In this document: positions 51,575 to 61,361 of the stretch, one piece after another | Layout: each line of letters opens with the position of its first letter | How positions within the stretch are numbered: position 1 is the stretch's first letter | Assembly (NCBI RefSeq): GCF_900129795.1 | Contig: NZ_FQWW01000007.1 | Span: forward strand, 341,374-405,373 | Direction: 5' to 3' | Source: Flavobacterium sp. CF108 | Lineage (GTDB): Bacteria; Bacteroidota; Bacteroidia; Flavobacteriales; Flavobacteriaceae | Length of the DNA: 64,000 bases | The notes under the pieces: generated by a model | The model's database searches: none | Told to the model about the DNA's origin: nothing | What the model saw: the letters and a program-made list of their open reading frames with translations, nothing else | Program-made: the position numbers and the translations under genes

Positions 51575-52705
51575 ATGAACTTTATTTCAAATAAAACAAA
51601 TGCCTTGTTATCTGTATTAATGATAACAGGGCATTTTCTTTTTGCGCAGATTGATAAAAATGCAACAAAAGAAACCAGGATTTTATATCATAATTTAAAA
51701 GCCATTTCAAAAGAACATATTCTGTTTGGTCATCAACACGCCTTAGAATATGGCCACGGATGGAGTAATGACCCCAATAAATCGGATGTTAAATTAGTTA
51801 CGGGTTCACATCCTGCGGTTATTGGAATTGATTTCAGCGGTTTTTCAGGGCATTCAAAAGAAGAAATTGAAAAGACAAAAGCGGTTTTAAGAAAGAATGT
51901 TATTGATACTTACGAACGCGGCGGAATCACAACTGTTTCCTGGCATTTTAATAATCCGGTTTCCAAAGACGGATTTTACTGGAAAGATTCAGTTTCTGTA
52001 GCAGCAATGTCATTAATCAAAAAAGGAGGCTCACATCACGAAGAATACAAGGAAATTTTAAAAACGATTGCCGATTTTGCTCATTCTGTAAAAGCAAAAG
52101 ACGGAAAATTGGTTCCAATGATTTTCAGGCCTTTTCATGAATTTGACGGTGATTGGTTTTGGTGGGGAAAAAAATATACTTCCCGTGAAGATTTTATAGA
52201 AGTCTGGCAGTTTACTGTTTCGTATTTAAGAGATACTTTAAAAGTCCATAATTTTATTTACGCTTTTTCTCCAGACACCAGATTTAATTCTGAATCAGAG
52301 TATTTAGAACGTTATCCCGGAGATGATTATGTAGATTTATTTGGAATGGACGATTATGGCGATTTTGGACGTGATGGAAAATATGATTTAGATGCTGGTA
52401 TTAAAAGACTTAAAATAATATCTGATATTGCTATCAAAAAGAATAAACTGGCGGCTTTTACAGAAACAGGTTTAGAATCAATCCCAAACGCCACATGGTG
52501 GACAGAAACGCTGTTGAAATCTCTGCAAAAAGAAAAAATTGCACTCTGTTATGTTTTAGTTTGGCGAAATGATGCCAAAAGTCCAACACATTATTATGCT
52601 CCATTTCCGGGGCAGATAAGTGAACAGGACTTTATTAAATTTTATAATGATCCCTACACTTTATTTGAAAACGATTTGAAGAACATTTATAAGAGGAAAT
52701 TTTAA
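51575..52705 (+). CDS. GH26 beta-mannanase, secreted
   Basis: A 376-residue secreted enzyme of family GH26. Signal peptide ends FLFAQI. Acid/base Glu in RPFHEFDGDWFWWG and nucleophile Glu in AAFTETGL are visible within a TIM-barrel of normal length. Substrate is expected to be beta-1,4-mannan. It lies 32 bases after purC, probably a separate unit that follows in the transcript. It is about 12 kb from the alpha-mannan locus, not in it. Confidence 0.9.
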   Translation: MNFISNKTNALLSVLMITGHFLFAQIDKNATKETRILYHNLKAISKEHILFGHQHALEYGHGWSNDPNKSDVKLVTGSHPAVIGIDFSGFSGHSKEEIEKTKAVLRKNVIDTYERGGITTVSWHFNNPVSKDGFYWKDSVSVAAMSLIKKGGSHHEEYKEILKTIADFAHSVKAKDGKLVPMIFRPFHEFDGDWFWWGKKYTSREDFIEVWQFTVSYLRDTLKVHNFIYAFSPDTRFNSESEYLERYPGDDYVDLFGMDDYGDFGRDGKYDLDAGIKRLKIISDIAIKKNKLAAFTETGLESIPNATWWTETLLKSLQKEKIALCYVLVWRNDAKSPTHYYAPFPGQISEQDFIKFYNDPYTLFENDLKNIYKRKF

Positions 52706-52722
52706 ATAATTCCCTCTTTTTT
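52691..52722 (+). terminator. Probable terminator overlapping the GH26 stop
   Basis: AAGAGGAA (52691-52698) and TTCCCTCTT (52710-52718) can pair with one bulge, followed by a run of T. It overlaps the last codons of GH26. Moderately supported. Confidence 0.45.
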
Positions 52723-53154
52723 TGATTAATGACTAAAAACTATTTCGTTGTATTTTAGGATTTTTCTTATTTTATATACCTGCAATGAAAGTTTTTTATT
52801 TTAGTGAGAAATCCACAAAATCTTGCTTAAAAATTTTGTTTTAATGAAAAATTTCTGCCTTTTTTATGCATAATAATATTGTATAGTTAAAAAGGTAGAG
52901 TATTGCTTTTAATTTTTCTTAAAAAATCTACTATCTAAATTGAAAAAATATTTGAATTCGTGTAACATTTCTACATTTGCAGCGTCTTTTATATAGAATT
53001 TCAATTTTAGAAAGACAATATTTCGAATTCATTAATAAAACGTTAAGAATTAGTTAAAACAAAGTACTTGGTAATACAAGTTACTAAAATTAGATTACAT
53101 TTGTCAAGAATTTAAATCAATTCATTATCAATCAATTTAACAAACCCAATCATT
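52723..53154. other. Promoter-bearing gap before the ankyrin gene
   Basis: No gene. TTG at 52952-52954, 17 bases, then TACATTTG (52972-52979) make a good promoter far upstream. A second TACATTTG lies at 53096-53103, its TTG (53068-53070) 25 bases away. Two tandem promoters with a long leader are possible. Confidence 0.5.
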
Positions 53155-53541
53155 ATGAAAAATTCAGTTATTTATTTAGGATTAGCTTTAGTAACATTTG
53201 TAAATGTAGCAACAGCTTCAAATAACACATCAGTTGTTAAAAATCAAGTTGCAGTATCAGCTGTATACGACGACGGAACACCTCTAGTAGTTGCTGTAAG
53301 CAAAGGAGATATCGAAACAGTAAAAAAATTCATTGAATACGGTGTTAATGTAAACGAAAGAGCTGATGATATGTCTCCATTAATGACTGCAGCTCGTTAC
53401 AATAAAGTTGAAATCATTAAAGTTTTATTAGCAGCTGGTGCTCGTCCATCAGACAAAAATGAAAAAGGATATACTGCATTAAAATATGCACAATTATCAA
53501 ATGCAACAGAAGCTATTGCACTTTTAAAAGACGCAAAATAA
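53155..53541 (+). CDS. Secreted ankyrin-repeat protein
   Basis: A 128-residue protein with signal peptide ending NVATAS. It holds about two to three ankyrin repeats, such as GTPLVVAVSKGDIETVKKFIEYGVNVNERADD and MSPLMTAARYNKVEIIKVLLAAGARPSDKNEKG. Likely periplasmic scaffold for another protein. Standalone gene with a strong terminator. Confidence 0.85.
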   Translation: MKNSVIYLGLALVTFVNVATASNNTSVVKNQVAVSAVYDDGTPLVVAVSKGDIETVKKFIEYGVNVNERADDMSPLMTAARYNKVEIIKVLLAAGARPSDKNEKGYTALKYAQLSNATEAIALLKDAK

Positions 53542-53571
53542 TAATAGTTTAAAAAGTTTGAGTTAGTACAC

Positions 53572-53605
53572 AAACGGCCTTCTTTGAGCAGAAGGCCGTT
53601 TTTTT
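53572..53605 (+). terminator. Terminator after the ankyrin gene
   Basis: AAACGGCCTTCT (53572-53583) and AGAAGGCCGTTT (53590-53601) pair perfectly with a six-base loop, followed by T. Confidence 0.9.
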
Positions 53606-53724
53606 ATGCATTATTGTTTCGTTACATAATTTATATAAGCAAAAAAGCATCATTAATTTTAATGATACTTTTTCTTTCTAAACCAAATTAATCTAACCAA
53701 AAATTAATTTTATTGCAAATGCTG

Positions 53725-56700
53725 CTATTCTATAGGAGCATGTTTTTTCTTGTTGAAAATCCAGAATAAAATAGGGAATACTAATAACGTCAGGATTGTT
53801 GCTGTTACCAGACCTCCAATAATAACAATTGCAAGAGGTTTTTGCGACTCAGAACCAATTCCGGTTGAAATTGCTGCAGGCATTAAACCTATCGAAGCCA
53901 TAAGCGCAGTCATAACTACCGCTCTCGTTCTGGCTTTTACTCCCATAAAAATGGATTCTTCAAGTGAGAATTTTGCCTTGAGATTATGATGAAATTCCGA
54001 TATTAGGATTACACCATTCTGAATACAAATTCCCAGTAAAGCAATAAATCCAACTCCTGCCGAAATTCCGAAATTCATTCCAGTTAAGTGTAAAGCTATA
54101 ATTCCTCCAATTACGGCAAACGGAACATTGGCTAAAACTAACAGCGAATCTTTGAAATTTCCAAACAAAATAAATAACAACACAAATATTCCAATTAAAC
54201 TGATTGGCACAACCTGAGCCAGACGCGCACTGGCGCGAACCTGATTTTCAAATTCTCCAGTCCAGCCTGTTGTATATCCCGGCGGCATTTTTACTTCTGC
54301 CACTTTAGATTGTGCTTCGGCAATGGTACTTCCTAAATCTCGGTCACGAACTGAGAATTTTACACCAATAAAACGCTTTGTATTATCTCTGTAAATAAAA
54401 GCCGGACCAGTTATCGTTTTAATATCACAGATTTCTTTCAACGGAATTTTTGCACCGCTGATTGTTGGAACTTTTAATTCGGCCAAATCTTCTTCATCTT
54501 TACGGTATTCTTTAGAAAAACGAACACGAACATCAAATTTCTTTTCATCTTCATATTTCTGAGTTGCAGTTTTTCCACCAAAAGCCAATTCTAAAACCGC
54601 CTGTGCATCGCTTAAGGTTACGCCATAAGCAGCCATTTTTTCTCGATCAAGAATTACGCTGATTTCAGGCTGACCAACATTTCTAAGAATTCCGACATCT
54701 TTAATACCAGGAATATTTTTGATTTTTTCTAAAACCTGATTCGATAATTCATCTAATTTATCTAAATCATCGCCATAAATCTTAACCGCATTTGAAGCTT
54801 TAAAACCAGCTACAGATTCGGCAACGTTATCAATTACAGGCTGAGAATAATTATAAGTAATTCCCTGATGAACTTTTAGTTTATCATCCATTTCATTAAT
54901 TAAACCATCCATTGTGATTTTTCGTGTCCATTCTGATTTTGGCTTCAAATCAACCTGTAGTTGAATAAATCCAAATCCGTTTGGATCCGTTCCGTCATTA
55001 CTTCGTCCAGTTTGCGAAAGCACATTTTTTACTTCAGGAAAACTTTCCAGATCTTTTCGAATCATTGCCGCGGTTTTCACACTTTCAGGCAATGAAGTAC
55101 TCATTGGTAATTCAGCGGTTACCCATAAAGCTCCTTCATTTAACTGAGGTAAAAATTCTGTTCCTAAAAACGTAGCAGAGAAAAAAGTTGCAGCAATCAC
55201 ACTTAATGAAATAACTAAAGTTTTTACTTTATGTTTAAATGTCCAGGCAAAACCTTTTGCAACATTCCTGTCCCAAAAGTTTACAAATGGATTATTTTTT
55301 TCTTTTACGTTTTTATTCAATAAAATATGAGATAAAACAGGAACCAAAGTCAAGGTAAAAAGTAATGCTCCCATTAAGGCAAATCCTAATGTGTAGGCTA
55401 GAGGAGAGAACATTTTTCCTTCTACTTTTTGGAATGAGAAAATTGGCAGTAAAGCTGTAATAATAATCAATTTAGAGAAAAAGATGGCTTTACCCATTTC
55501 TGTTCCCGTTTTCTTAATAATGCTTCCTTTTACAATTTTATTATAAGCTGTCATTCCTAATTGATGCGCTCGATGATCGAGTACAACAAATAATCCTTCG
55601 ACCATTACAACCGCACCATCAATGATAATTCCGAAATCGACAGCACCTAAACTCAGCAAGTTGGCGCTCATTCCCATCATTTTTAAACATAAAAAGGCAA
55701 ATAATAATGAAAGCGGAATTACGATCGATACTGTAAAAGTAGTTCTCCAGTCGGCCATGAAAAGAAACACAACGCATGTAACCAGAATAATACCTTCAAA
55801 TAAATTGTGCATTACCGTTTCGGTAGTGAAATTCATTAAATTATCACGATCATAAAAAGTTTCAATTTTAATATCCTTCGGAAGAACATTATCATTCAAA
55901 TCCTTTATTTTATCTTTAATCAAGGCTAAAGTTTCTTGCGCATTTTCTCCTTTACGCATTACAACAATCCCTTCAACGGCATCATCATTTTTACCAATTC
56001 CGGTTTGACCAACTCTTGGCATTGAACTTTCATAAACAGAAGCTACATTTTTTACTAAAATTGGATTTCCGTGAGCATCATCTACAATAATGTTTTCAAT
56101 ATCTGATATTGATTTTAAAAGCCCAACACCACGAACTACAAAAGCCTGTCCGTTTTTTTCAATAATATCACCACCAACATTTAAGTTTCCTGAATTTACA
56201 GCATTATAAACCTGAAGCGGCGTAATATTGTATTTAGCCAATTTTACAGGATCAACACCAACTTCATAAGTTTTTGTTTGTCCTCCAAAAACGTTCAAAT
56301 CAGCAACTCCGGGAACTGCACGTAATTGTTTGTCAATAACCCAATTTTGGTAAGTTAACAACTCACGACTGTCGCGGCTGTCACTTTTTACAATATATCT
56401 GAAAATTTCACCAGTTGGCCCGTAAGGCGGCTGAACGTCTGGTTCAACATCATCTGGAAGCGTCACATTTTTAAGTAAATTGTTTACCTGAAAACGTGCA
56501 AAAGTATCATCGACACCATCATCAAAAATAATTTTGATAACAGATAAACCAAACATCGTAATACTTCTAACGCTTGTTTTTTTCTGAACCGAGTTCATCG
56601 AGATTTCGATAGGAGTAGTAACAAAACGTTCTACTTCTTCGGCACTTTTACCATTCCATTGTGTAATGATGATAATTTGAGTATTTGTTACATCAGGAAA

Positions 56701-56823
56701 AGCATCAATTGGCATATTTTTGAAGGAAATGAATCCGGCAACAGCCAATATTCCAACCCAAAAAAAGGTAAATGCTTTATTCTTAAGTGAAAAAGCAATT
56801 ATATTTCGTATGAATTTGTTCAT
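53725..56823 (-). CDS. czcA: CzcA-type RND heavy-metal efflux pump
   Basis: A 1032-residue inner-membrane antiporter of the heavy-metal RND family with 12 membrane segments. GAVDFGIIIDGAVVMVEG holds the Asp-Asp-Glu pattern that marks Czc-type divalent-cation pumps (Co, Zn, Cd) more than CusA-type copper or silver pumps. It pairs with the periplasmic adaptor (upstream in the operon, 3 bases apart) and a TolC-like outer-membrane protein to expel metal. It is last in the operon RR-HK-CzcC-CzcB-CzcA. Metal identity is inferred. Confidence 0.93.
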   Translation of the reverse strand: MNKFIRNIIAFSLKNKAFTFFWVGILAVAGFISFKNMPIDAFPDVTNTQIIIITQWNGKSAEEVERFVTTPIEISMNSVQKKTSVRSITMFGLSVIKIIFDDGVDDTFARFQVNNLLKNVTLPDDVEPDVQPPYGPTGEIFRYIVKSDSRDSRELLTYQNWVIDKQLRAVPGVADLNVFGGQTKTYEVGVDPVKLAKYNITPLQVYNAVNSGNLNVGGDIIEKNGQAFVVRGVGLLKSISDIENIIVDDAHGNPILVKNVASVYESSMPRVGQTGIGKNDDAVEGIVVMRKGENAQETLALIKDKIKDLNDNVLPKDIKIETFYDRDNLMNFTTETVMHNLFEGIILVTCVVFLFMADWRTTFTVSIVIPLSLLFAFLCLKMMGMSANLLSLGAVDFGIIIDGAVVMVEGLFVVLDHRAHQLGMTAYNKIVKGSIIKKTGTEMGKAIFFSKLIIITALLPIFSFQKVEGKMFSPLAYTLGFALMGALLFTLTLVPVLSHILLNKNVKEKNNPFVNFWDRNVAKGFAWTFKHKVKTLVISLSVIAATFFSATFLGTEFLPQLNEGALWVTAELPMSTSLPESVKTAAMIRKDLESFPEVKNVLSQTGRSNDGTDPNGFGFIQLQVDLKPKSEWTRKITMDGLINEMDDKLKVHQGITYNYSQPVIDNVAESVAGFKASNAVKIYGDDLDKLDELSNQVLEKIKNIPGIKDVGILRNVGQPEISVILDREKMAAYGVTLSDAQAVLELAFGGKTATQKYEDEKKFDVRVRFSKEYRKDEEDLAELKVPTISGAKIPLKEICDIKTITGPAFIYRDNTKRFIGVKFSVRDRDLGSTIAEAQSKVAEVKMPPGYTTGWTGEFENQVRASARLAQVVPISLIGIFVLLFILFGNFKDSLLVLANVPFAVIGGIIALHLTGMNFGISAGVGFIALLGICIQNGVILISEFHHNLKAKFSLEESIFMGVKARTRAVVMTALMASIGLMPAAISTGIGSESQKPLAIVIIGGLVTATILTLLVFPILFWIFNKKKHAPIE

Positions 56824-56826
56824 GTC

Positions 56827-57912
56827 TTAATCGTTTAAAGCGCGATAAATAAATAATTGATTATTGGTAATGACTTTTTCATTTTCCTTTAAACCGCTTG
56901 AAATGTAAGTTGTATCGCCAACAACTCGGTAAACTTCAACTTGTCTTGTTTCGATATTATGGCGATCTTTAAATATCATGACGAAATTTTTACTTTTATC
57001 AAAAACAATTGCATTACTTGGAATCGCAATCATTGATTCATTTTCGTTATATGATAATTTGATATTCGCGTTCATATCAGGTTTTAATAAAAAACCAGGG
57101 TTTTGAAGTTTAATACGGGCCTGCATTGCTTTGGTTTCAGGATCAATTACATTGAAAATTTTATCCACTTTCCCTTTAAAAACTTTATCAGGATAACTTA
57201 AGGTTGTTACGCTTGCATCAATACCCAGCTTAATTTTATTAATGTCAATTTCATTAATATTGGCCATCGCCCAAACTTCACTGATTTCAGCAATGTCAAA
57301 AATATTTTCAGAACGATCAGAACGTAAAAGCATATCCTGATTGATACTTTTTTGAATAATAAATCCGCTGATAGGTGCTGTTACTTCATAAATAGAACCC
57401 GCTTTAATATTATAGATTTTATAGGTTTCCTGAATTTTACTCAATTGAGACTGCGCTTTATTTACTTCAGCTTTTGCCTGTAATACATCACTTTCAGAAT
57501 TTAATTTTCCGTCAAATAATTCCGTTGCAACTTTCAGGTTATTTTTTGCAACCAGTAAATCACTTTTAGCATCGATAGACTGCTTTTCAAAATCAGCAAT
57601 GTCAGTACTTTTTATCGTTGCTAGAACTTGTCCTTTTTTTACATAATCTCCAAGTTCCACATTTACTTTAATCACGTTTCCGCCCACAAGCGGGTAAACA
57701 TCAATTAATTTATTATTGTCGGCTGTAATTTTTCCGTAAAAACTTAATTCATTTTTTACAGTTTGTTTTTCTGCAGTTGCAGTGCTTGTAGTTTTTAGCA
57801 TACTATCGCTCAAGGCGAAAGAAGTATTCGTTTGAGGATTTTCTACTTCCTTTTTACAGCTCGTAAGCGATAAGCTTACAATTGCAATTCCTATAATTAG
57901 TGTATGTTTCAT
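56827..57912 (-). CDS. CzcB-type periplasmic adaptor (lipoprotein)
   Basis: A 361-residue membrane-fusion protein that links the RND pump to the outer membrane. Lipoprotein signal ends LSLTSC (lipidated Cys19). HlyD-like barrel-sandwich and hairpin (about 60-200) are followed by a beta-barrel domain (IKLSYNENESMIAIPS). No His-rich metal-binding N-terminal segment is seen. Lies 12 bases after czcC and 3 before czcA. Confidence 0.92.
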   Translation of the reverse strand: MKHTLIIGIAIVSLSLTSCKKEVENPQTNTSFALSDSMLKTTSTATAEKQTVKNELSFYGKITADNNKLIDVYPLVGGNVIKVNVELGDYVKKGQVLATIKSTDIADFEKQSIDAKSDLLVAKNNLKVATELFDGKLNSESDVLQAKAEVNKAQSQLSKIQETYKIYNIKAGSIYEVTAPISGFIIQKSINQDMLLRSDRSENIFDIAEISEVWAMANINEIDINKIKLGIDASVTTLSYPDKVFKGKVDKIFNVIDPETKAMQARIKLQNPGFLLKPDMNANIKLSYNENESMIAIPSNAIVFDKSKNFVMIFKDRHNIETRQVEVYRVVGDTTYISSGLKENEKVITNNQLFIYRALND

Positions 57913-57924
57913 TATTATTTAATT

Positions 57925-59172
57925 TTAAAATAAATCCTTGTTAATGGTAGTATTCAATTCTTCGCCTGATAGAGCCAGTTTTTTCTTCAATTCATTTAAC
58001 TGAATATTAGCCTGATTATAACTTTCCATAAAATCAGTAAATTCTAATAAGCTGATATTTCGTTTTTGAAAATTGGTTAAGATTCCATTATAAACAGCTT
58101 CAAAATCGGAGTTTACCGTTGGTTTAATAACCGCATAGTTTTTACGGGATTCATCCCATTTATTCCATGCCGATGTAATTTCAGTTTCCAGTTGAAGTCC
58201 AAAATTTTGTTTTTCTACTTTAGATTGTTCCAGGACAACCTGAGCATTTTTAATATTTCCTTTGTTTTTGTTCCAAAGTGGCAGCGGAATTCCAACAGAA
58301 ACATTTGCTTCTCTATTAAAAGCACCGCTTCGCTGATCATAATTTGCACCCAAAGTAATATCAGGAATCGAAAGTGATTTTTGCCATTTTACATTCAGTT
58401 CATTGGCTTCAATCTCTTTTTGTTTGGCTAAATAATCAGGACGATTGGCAATAGCATCATCTTCAAAAGACTTTAAATCAAATGGAATAATTTTTAGATA
58501 TTTATTAAAATCATCTTTAGAAACATCGGGAATTATCGTTTCAGTTGAATTCAACAACAATTTTAAATTTGCCTGTTCTTCTATACTGCTATTCACAACT
58601 TCCATTCTTTCATTTTTAAAATTCAGATACAGAGATTGTAAACGCACAACATCTCGCAAAGGAATATTTCCTTTTTGGGCCTGAATAGAGTAGGAGTTAA
58701 TTAAGTCTTCAATATGAACAAGCTGTTTGTCTGTTATTTCAAGACTTTTTGTATTGTAATAAACCGTATAAAAACTTTGGCGTAACTGCAGTTTTAATGT
58801 TCGAAGTAAATCATTAAACTGAAGTTCAGCTAATTGTTCATTAGTCTGTGCCAGTTTAACTTCATTGCGTTTTTTACCTCCTAAATAAATTAACTGCTCA
58901 ATACCAAATACCTTTTGTCCTTCTTTACCAATGTCAAAATATTTGTTTCTTTCGGGGTTGTAAGCATTTAATTCTGCAGTAATTGTTGGATTGTCCCATA
59001 TTCGGGACTGAATGGTCATGGCTTTTGCAGCATCGATATTATAATGAGATGCAAGCAAAAAAAGATTATTTTTAAGAAACTGACTCTCACAATCTTGAAG
59101 TGTGATTGTTTTTTGAGCCATAACTACCTGATTAAGGAGTACAAGTAGTAATAATGCATATAGTTTTCTCAT
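57925..59172 (-). CDS. CzcC-type TolC-family outer-membrane protein
   Basis: A 415-residue outer-membrane efflux protein, signal peptide ending VVMAQK. Two long helical TolC halves, as expected for the family. SIPDITLGANYDQRSGAFN is the typical central strand region. First structural gene of the efflux operon; upstream it has a CATATTTG box and a set of repeated CTTAAAA boxes. Confidence 0.88.
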   Translation of the reverse strand: MRKLYALLLLVLLNQVVMAQKTITLQDCESQFLKNNLFLLASHYNIDAAKAMTIQSRIWDNPTITAELNAYNPERNKYFDIGKEGQKVFGIEQLIYLGGKKRNEVKLAQTNEQLAELQFNDLLRTLKLQLRQSFYTVYYNTKSLEITDKQLVHIEDLINSYSIQAQKGNIPLRDVVRLQSLYLNFKNERMEVVNSSIEEQANLKLLLNSTETIIPDVSKDDFNKYLKIIPFDLKSFEDDAIANRPDYLAKQKEIEANELNVKWQKSLSIPDITLGANYDQRSGAFNREANVSVGIPLPLWNKNKGNIKNAQVVLEQSKVEKQNFGLQLETEITSAWNKWDESRKNYAVIKPTVNSDFEAVYNGILTNFQKRNISLLEFTDFMESYNQANIQLNELKKKLALSGEELNTTINKDLF

Positions 59173-59192
59173 TGTATCTATTTTATTTTGTA

Positions 59193-59200
59193 CAAATATG
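59193..59200 (-). promoter_or_regulatory. Possible czcC promoter -7 box
   Basis: On the minus strand CATATTTG (one base off TAnnTTTG) lies 20 bases before the czcC ATG. It is downstream of the CTTAAAA repeats, an arrangement expected for an activated promoter. Confidence 0.4.
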
Positions 59201-59211
59201 CTATCGCCAGA

Positions 59212-59252
59212 CTTTAAGAGTGCTTAAAATCTACCTTAAAATTAGCTTAAAA
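59212..59252 (-). promoter_or_regulatory. Candidate OmpR-type response-regulator boxes
   Basis: CTTAAAA occurs at 59223, 59235 and 59246, with a partial CTTTAAG at 59212, so starts are 11-12 bases apart in phase with one DNA turn. Such direct repeats are typical binding sites of OmpR/PhoB regulators. They lie in the HK-czcC gap, upstream of the -7 box. The adjacent regulator gene is the obvious candidate. Confidence 0.5.
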
Positions 59253-59259
59253 TAAAATA

Positions 59260-60621
59260 TTAATGAAAGAATAATTGGAATAAATTTTCTTTACTGTTTG
59301 GTATACTGTAAGTTATAAAAGATTTGTGCAGCGTTAAAATACGGTTTACAATACGTAAACCAAGACCAAAACCAGATGTTCCTTTAGAATTTTTTCCGCG
59401 CATAAAAGGCTGAAAAAGATTTTTTTGTTCGGCTTCGCTTAAAGTTTTTCCAGTATTTAGGACAGAAATAACCAAATGATTTTCCTGGGTGCTTATTTTT
59501 ACCAAAGCCTGTTTATTATCTGAATAAACGCAGGCATTTTTTAAAACATTAATTAAAGCAATCTCCAAAAGGTTTTTATTGCCCTTAACTTCTAATGCAG
59601 TATCTAAATTGTCACTTTCTTCAATTTCGAATAAAATAATAAATTCAGGAAAACTTTTCTTTAAATTTTCAATTGCTGAGAATAGAATTTCATCCATTCT
59701 ATGAACTTCATTGTCCTCATTATTTTTATTGTTATCAATTTTAGATAATATCAATAAAGAACTAATCAATTCCGTTAAGTGATTTACATCTGATAAAATA
59801 GTAGTTAAGAAAGTTTTTCCTTTTGCAGATGTTGCAGGATCAGCAACTGTATTTTCTATTTGTGCCGTAATTCTCGAAAGCGGCGTTCTAAGTTCGTGCG
59901 AAGCGTGAGCCGTAAATTCTTTTTGTTTTTGATAAGAAACCTCAATGCGGTCCATCATGAAATTAAATTCATTGGCAATCAAATCAATTTCATCCTTGTT
60001 GCTCTTTGAAGCAATACGAGTATCAAGATTATTCTCGTTGATGTTTTTTATTTTCTGATGGAATAAACTTAAAGGATTCATGGCCTTTTTAACCATAAAC
60101 GAAGTTAAAACCCAGCAGATACAAGTAAATAGAATATAAGATATAATGAGAGTATATCTTAAAAAAAGCAGTTTTCTCTTTCCGTAATCATCTGTAGCCG
60201 AAATTAAAGCATAAAAATCCTGATCTTTGGTATCGTAAAAAACACCATAAACTTCATAATCTCCCTGCTGTTTAAAGAAAGTTTTATGTTTTTTAAGATA
60301 TTTTAAATCCTCAACAGACCAGTTTATTTTAGCATCATCAATACTACTGTAGATAAGTTTAAAATGAGAATCGAAGACCAAAGTCTTTTCATCATACAAT
60401 TTATTGATCGAATTTTGATCAATCATTTTCAAAAGCTGGTCATCGACCTCTTTTACATTAACCAAAAGTTTGATATTAGAAAGTGCTTTAATTTCCAAAC
60501 GATCCCGAAATTCTTCTTTTCTAAAATTAGAATACAAAACAAAAATCACCGTAGAAGCCAACCCAAAAAGGATCGTAAATAGTAAACTTACTAAAAGTGA
60601 TATTCTGTTTTTTAAAGTCAT
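59260..60621 (-). CDS. Sensor histidine kinase
   Basis: A 453-residue kinase with N-terminal membrane segments flanking a periplasmic sensor domain (about 30-165), a HAMP linker near residue 190, then the phosphoacceptor FTAHASHELRTPLSR (His about 243) and the HATPase domain with NVLKNACVYSD and GFGLGLRIVNRI. It overlaps the response-regulator gene by four bases (ATGA). Together with the efflux genes it forms a metal-response system; the signal is inferred from the locus. Confidence 0.93.
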   Translation of the reverse strand: MTLKNRISLLVSLLFTILFGLASTVIFVLYSNFRKEEFRDRLEIKALSNIKLLVNVKEVDDQLLKMIDQNSINKLYDEKTLVFDSHFKLIYSSIDDAKINWSVEDLKYLKKHKTFFKQQGDYEVYGVFYDTKDQDFYALISATDDYGKRKLLFLRYTLIISYILFTCICWVLTSFMVKKAMNPLSLFHQKIKNINENNLDTRIASKSNKDEIDLIANEFNFMMDRIEVSYQKQKEFTAHASHELRTPLSRITAQIENTVADPATSAKGKTFLTTILSDVNHLTELISSLLILSKIDNNKNNEDNEVHRMDEILFSAIENLKKSFPEFIILFEIEESDNLDTALEVKGNKNLLEIALINVLKNACVYSDNKQALVKISTQENHLVISVLNTGKTLSEAEQKNLFQPFMRGKNSKGTSGFGLGLRIVNRILTLHKSFITYSIPNSKENLFQLFFH

Positions 60622-61298
60622 TCTTCGCTGCTTAAATAATACCCGTAACCAATTTTGGTTCGGATAAGTTTTATCTCGTGATCTTTATCGATTTTTTTCC
60701 GAAGGAAATTAATATAAACTTCAATCGTATTTTGATTCGTTTCAATATGATAATCCCAAAGTTTATCAGCAATAAATTGTTTAGACAAAACTTTTCCTTT
60801 CGCTTGAGCCAAAATTAAAATCAATTTAAACTCTTTTGGGGTAAGTTTAATTTCTTCGCCAGAACGAAAAACCTTCATTTCTTCTTCCAGAATTTCTAAA
60901 TTTTCAATAATGATTTTCTTTTCTGTTTGCTGCGGAATTTCTTTTCGTCTTAATAAAGATAAAATTCGGGCGTACAATTCATCAAAATGAAAAGGCTTAA
61001 CCAAATAATCATCGGCACCATTATCAAAAGAAGCCAGTTTATCTTCAATTTCGCTAAAAGCCGTCAGCATTATAATAGGAGTCTTTTTATCAACCTCTCT
61101 AATTCCTTTGCAAACATCAATACCGTTTGTACCGGGAACATTAATATCGAGAATGATTAAATCATATTCGTAAGGAAAATATTTTTTTAATAATAAAGAA
61201 CCATCATAATAAGGTATACACTCGAATTCTTTAGTAGTAAAGAATGCGGAGATTTCTTTTGATAAAGTAAAATCATCTTCGAGTAGTAAAATTTTCAT
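60618..61298 (-). CDS. OmpR-family response regulator
   Basis: A 226-residue regulator. Receiver domain (about 1-120) starts MKILLLEDDFTLSKEI; phospho-acceptor Asp is in LIILDINVPGTNG. The winged-helix DNA-binding domain spans about 130-224 (EEIKLTPKEFKLILILAQ). First gene of the efflux operon and likely activator of czcCBA, probably by binding the CTTAAAA repeats. Confidence 0.94.
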   Translation of the reverse strand: MKILLLEDDFTLSKEISAFFTTKEFECIPYYDGSLLLKKYFPYEYDLIILDINVPGTNGIDVCKGIREVDKKTPIIMLTAFSEIEDKLASFDNGADDYLVKPFHFDELYARILSLLRRKEIPQQTEKKIIIENLEILEEEMKVFRSGEEIKLTPKEFKLILILAQAKGKVLSKQFIADKLWDYHIETNQNTIEVYINFLRKKIDKDHEIKLIRTKIGYGYYLSSEE

Positions 61299-61311
61299 GC
61301 TTTGTTTGTTA

Positions 61312-61348
61312 ATAAATTCGGCTGTCTAAAACTAACAGCCGAATTTAT
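61312..61348. terminator. Hairpin between the response-regulator and peptidase genes
   Basis: ATAAATTCGGCTGT (61312-61325) and ACAGCCGAATTTAT (61335-61348) are a perfect 14-bp inverted repeat. On the minus strand it follows the M42 gene, so it probably ends that transcript, though the T run is weak. Confidence 0.6.
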
Positions 61349-61361
61349 GTTTTTAAAAATA

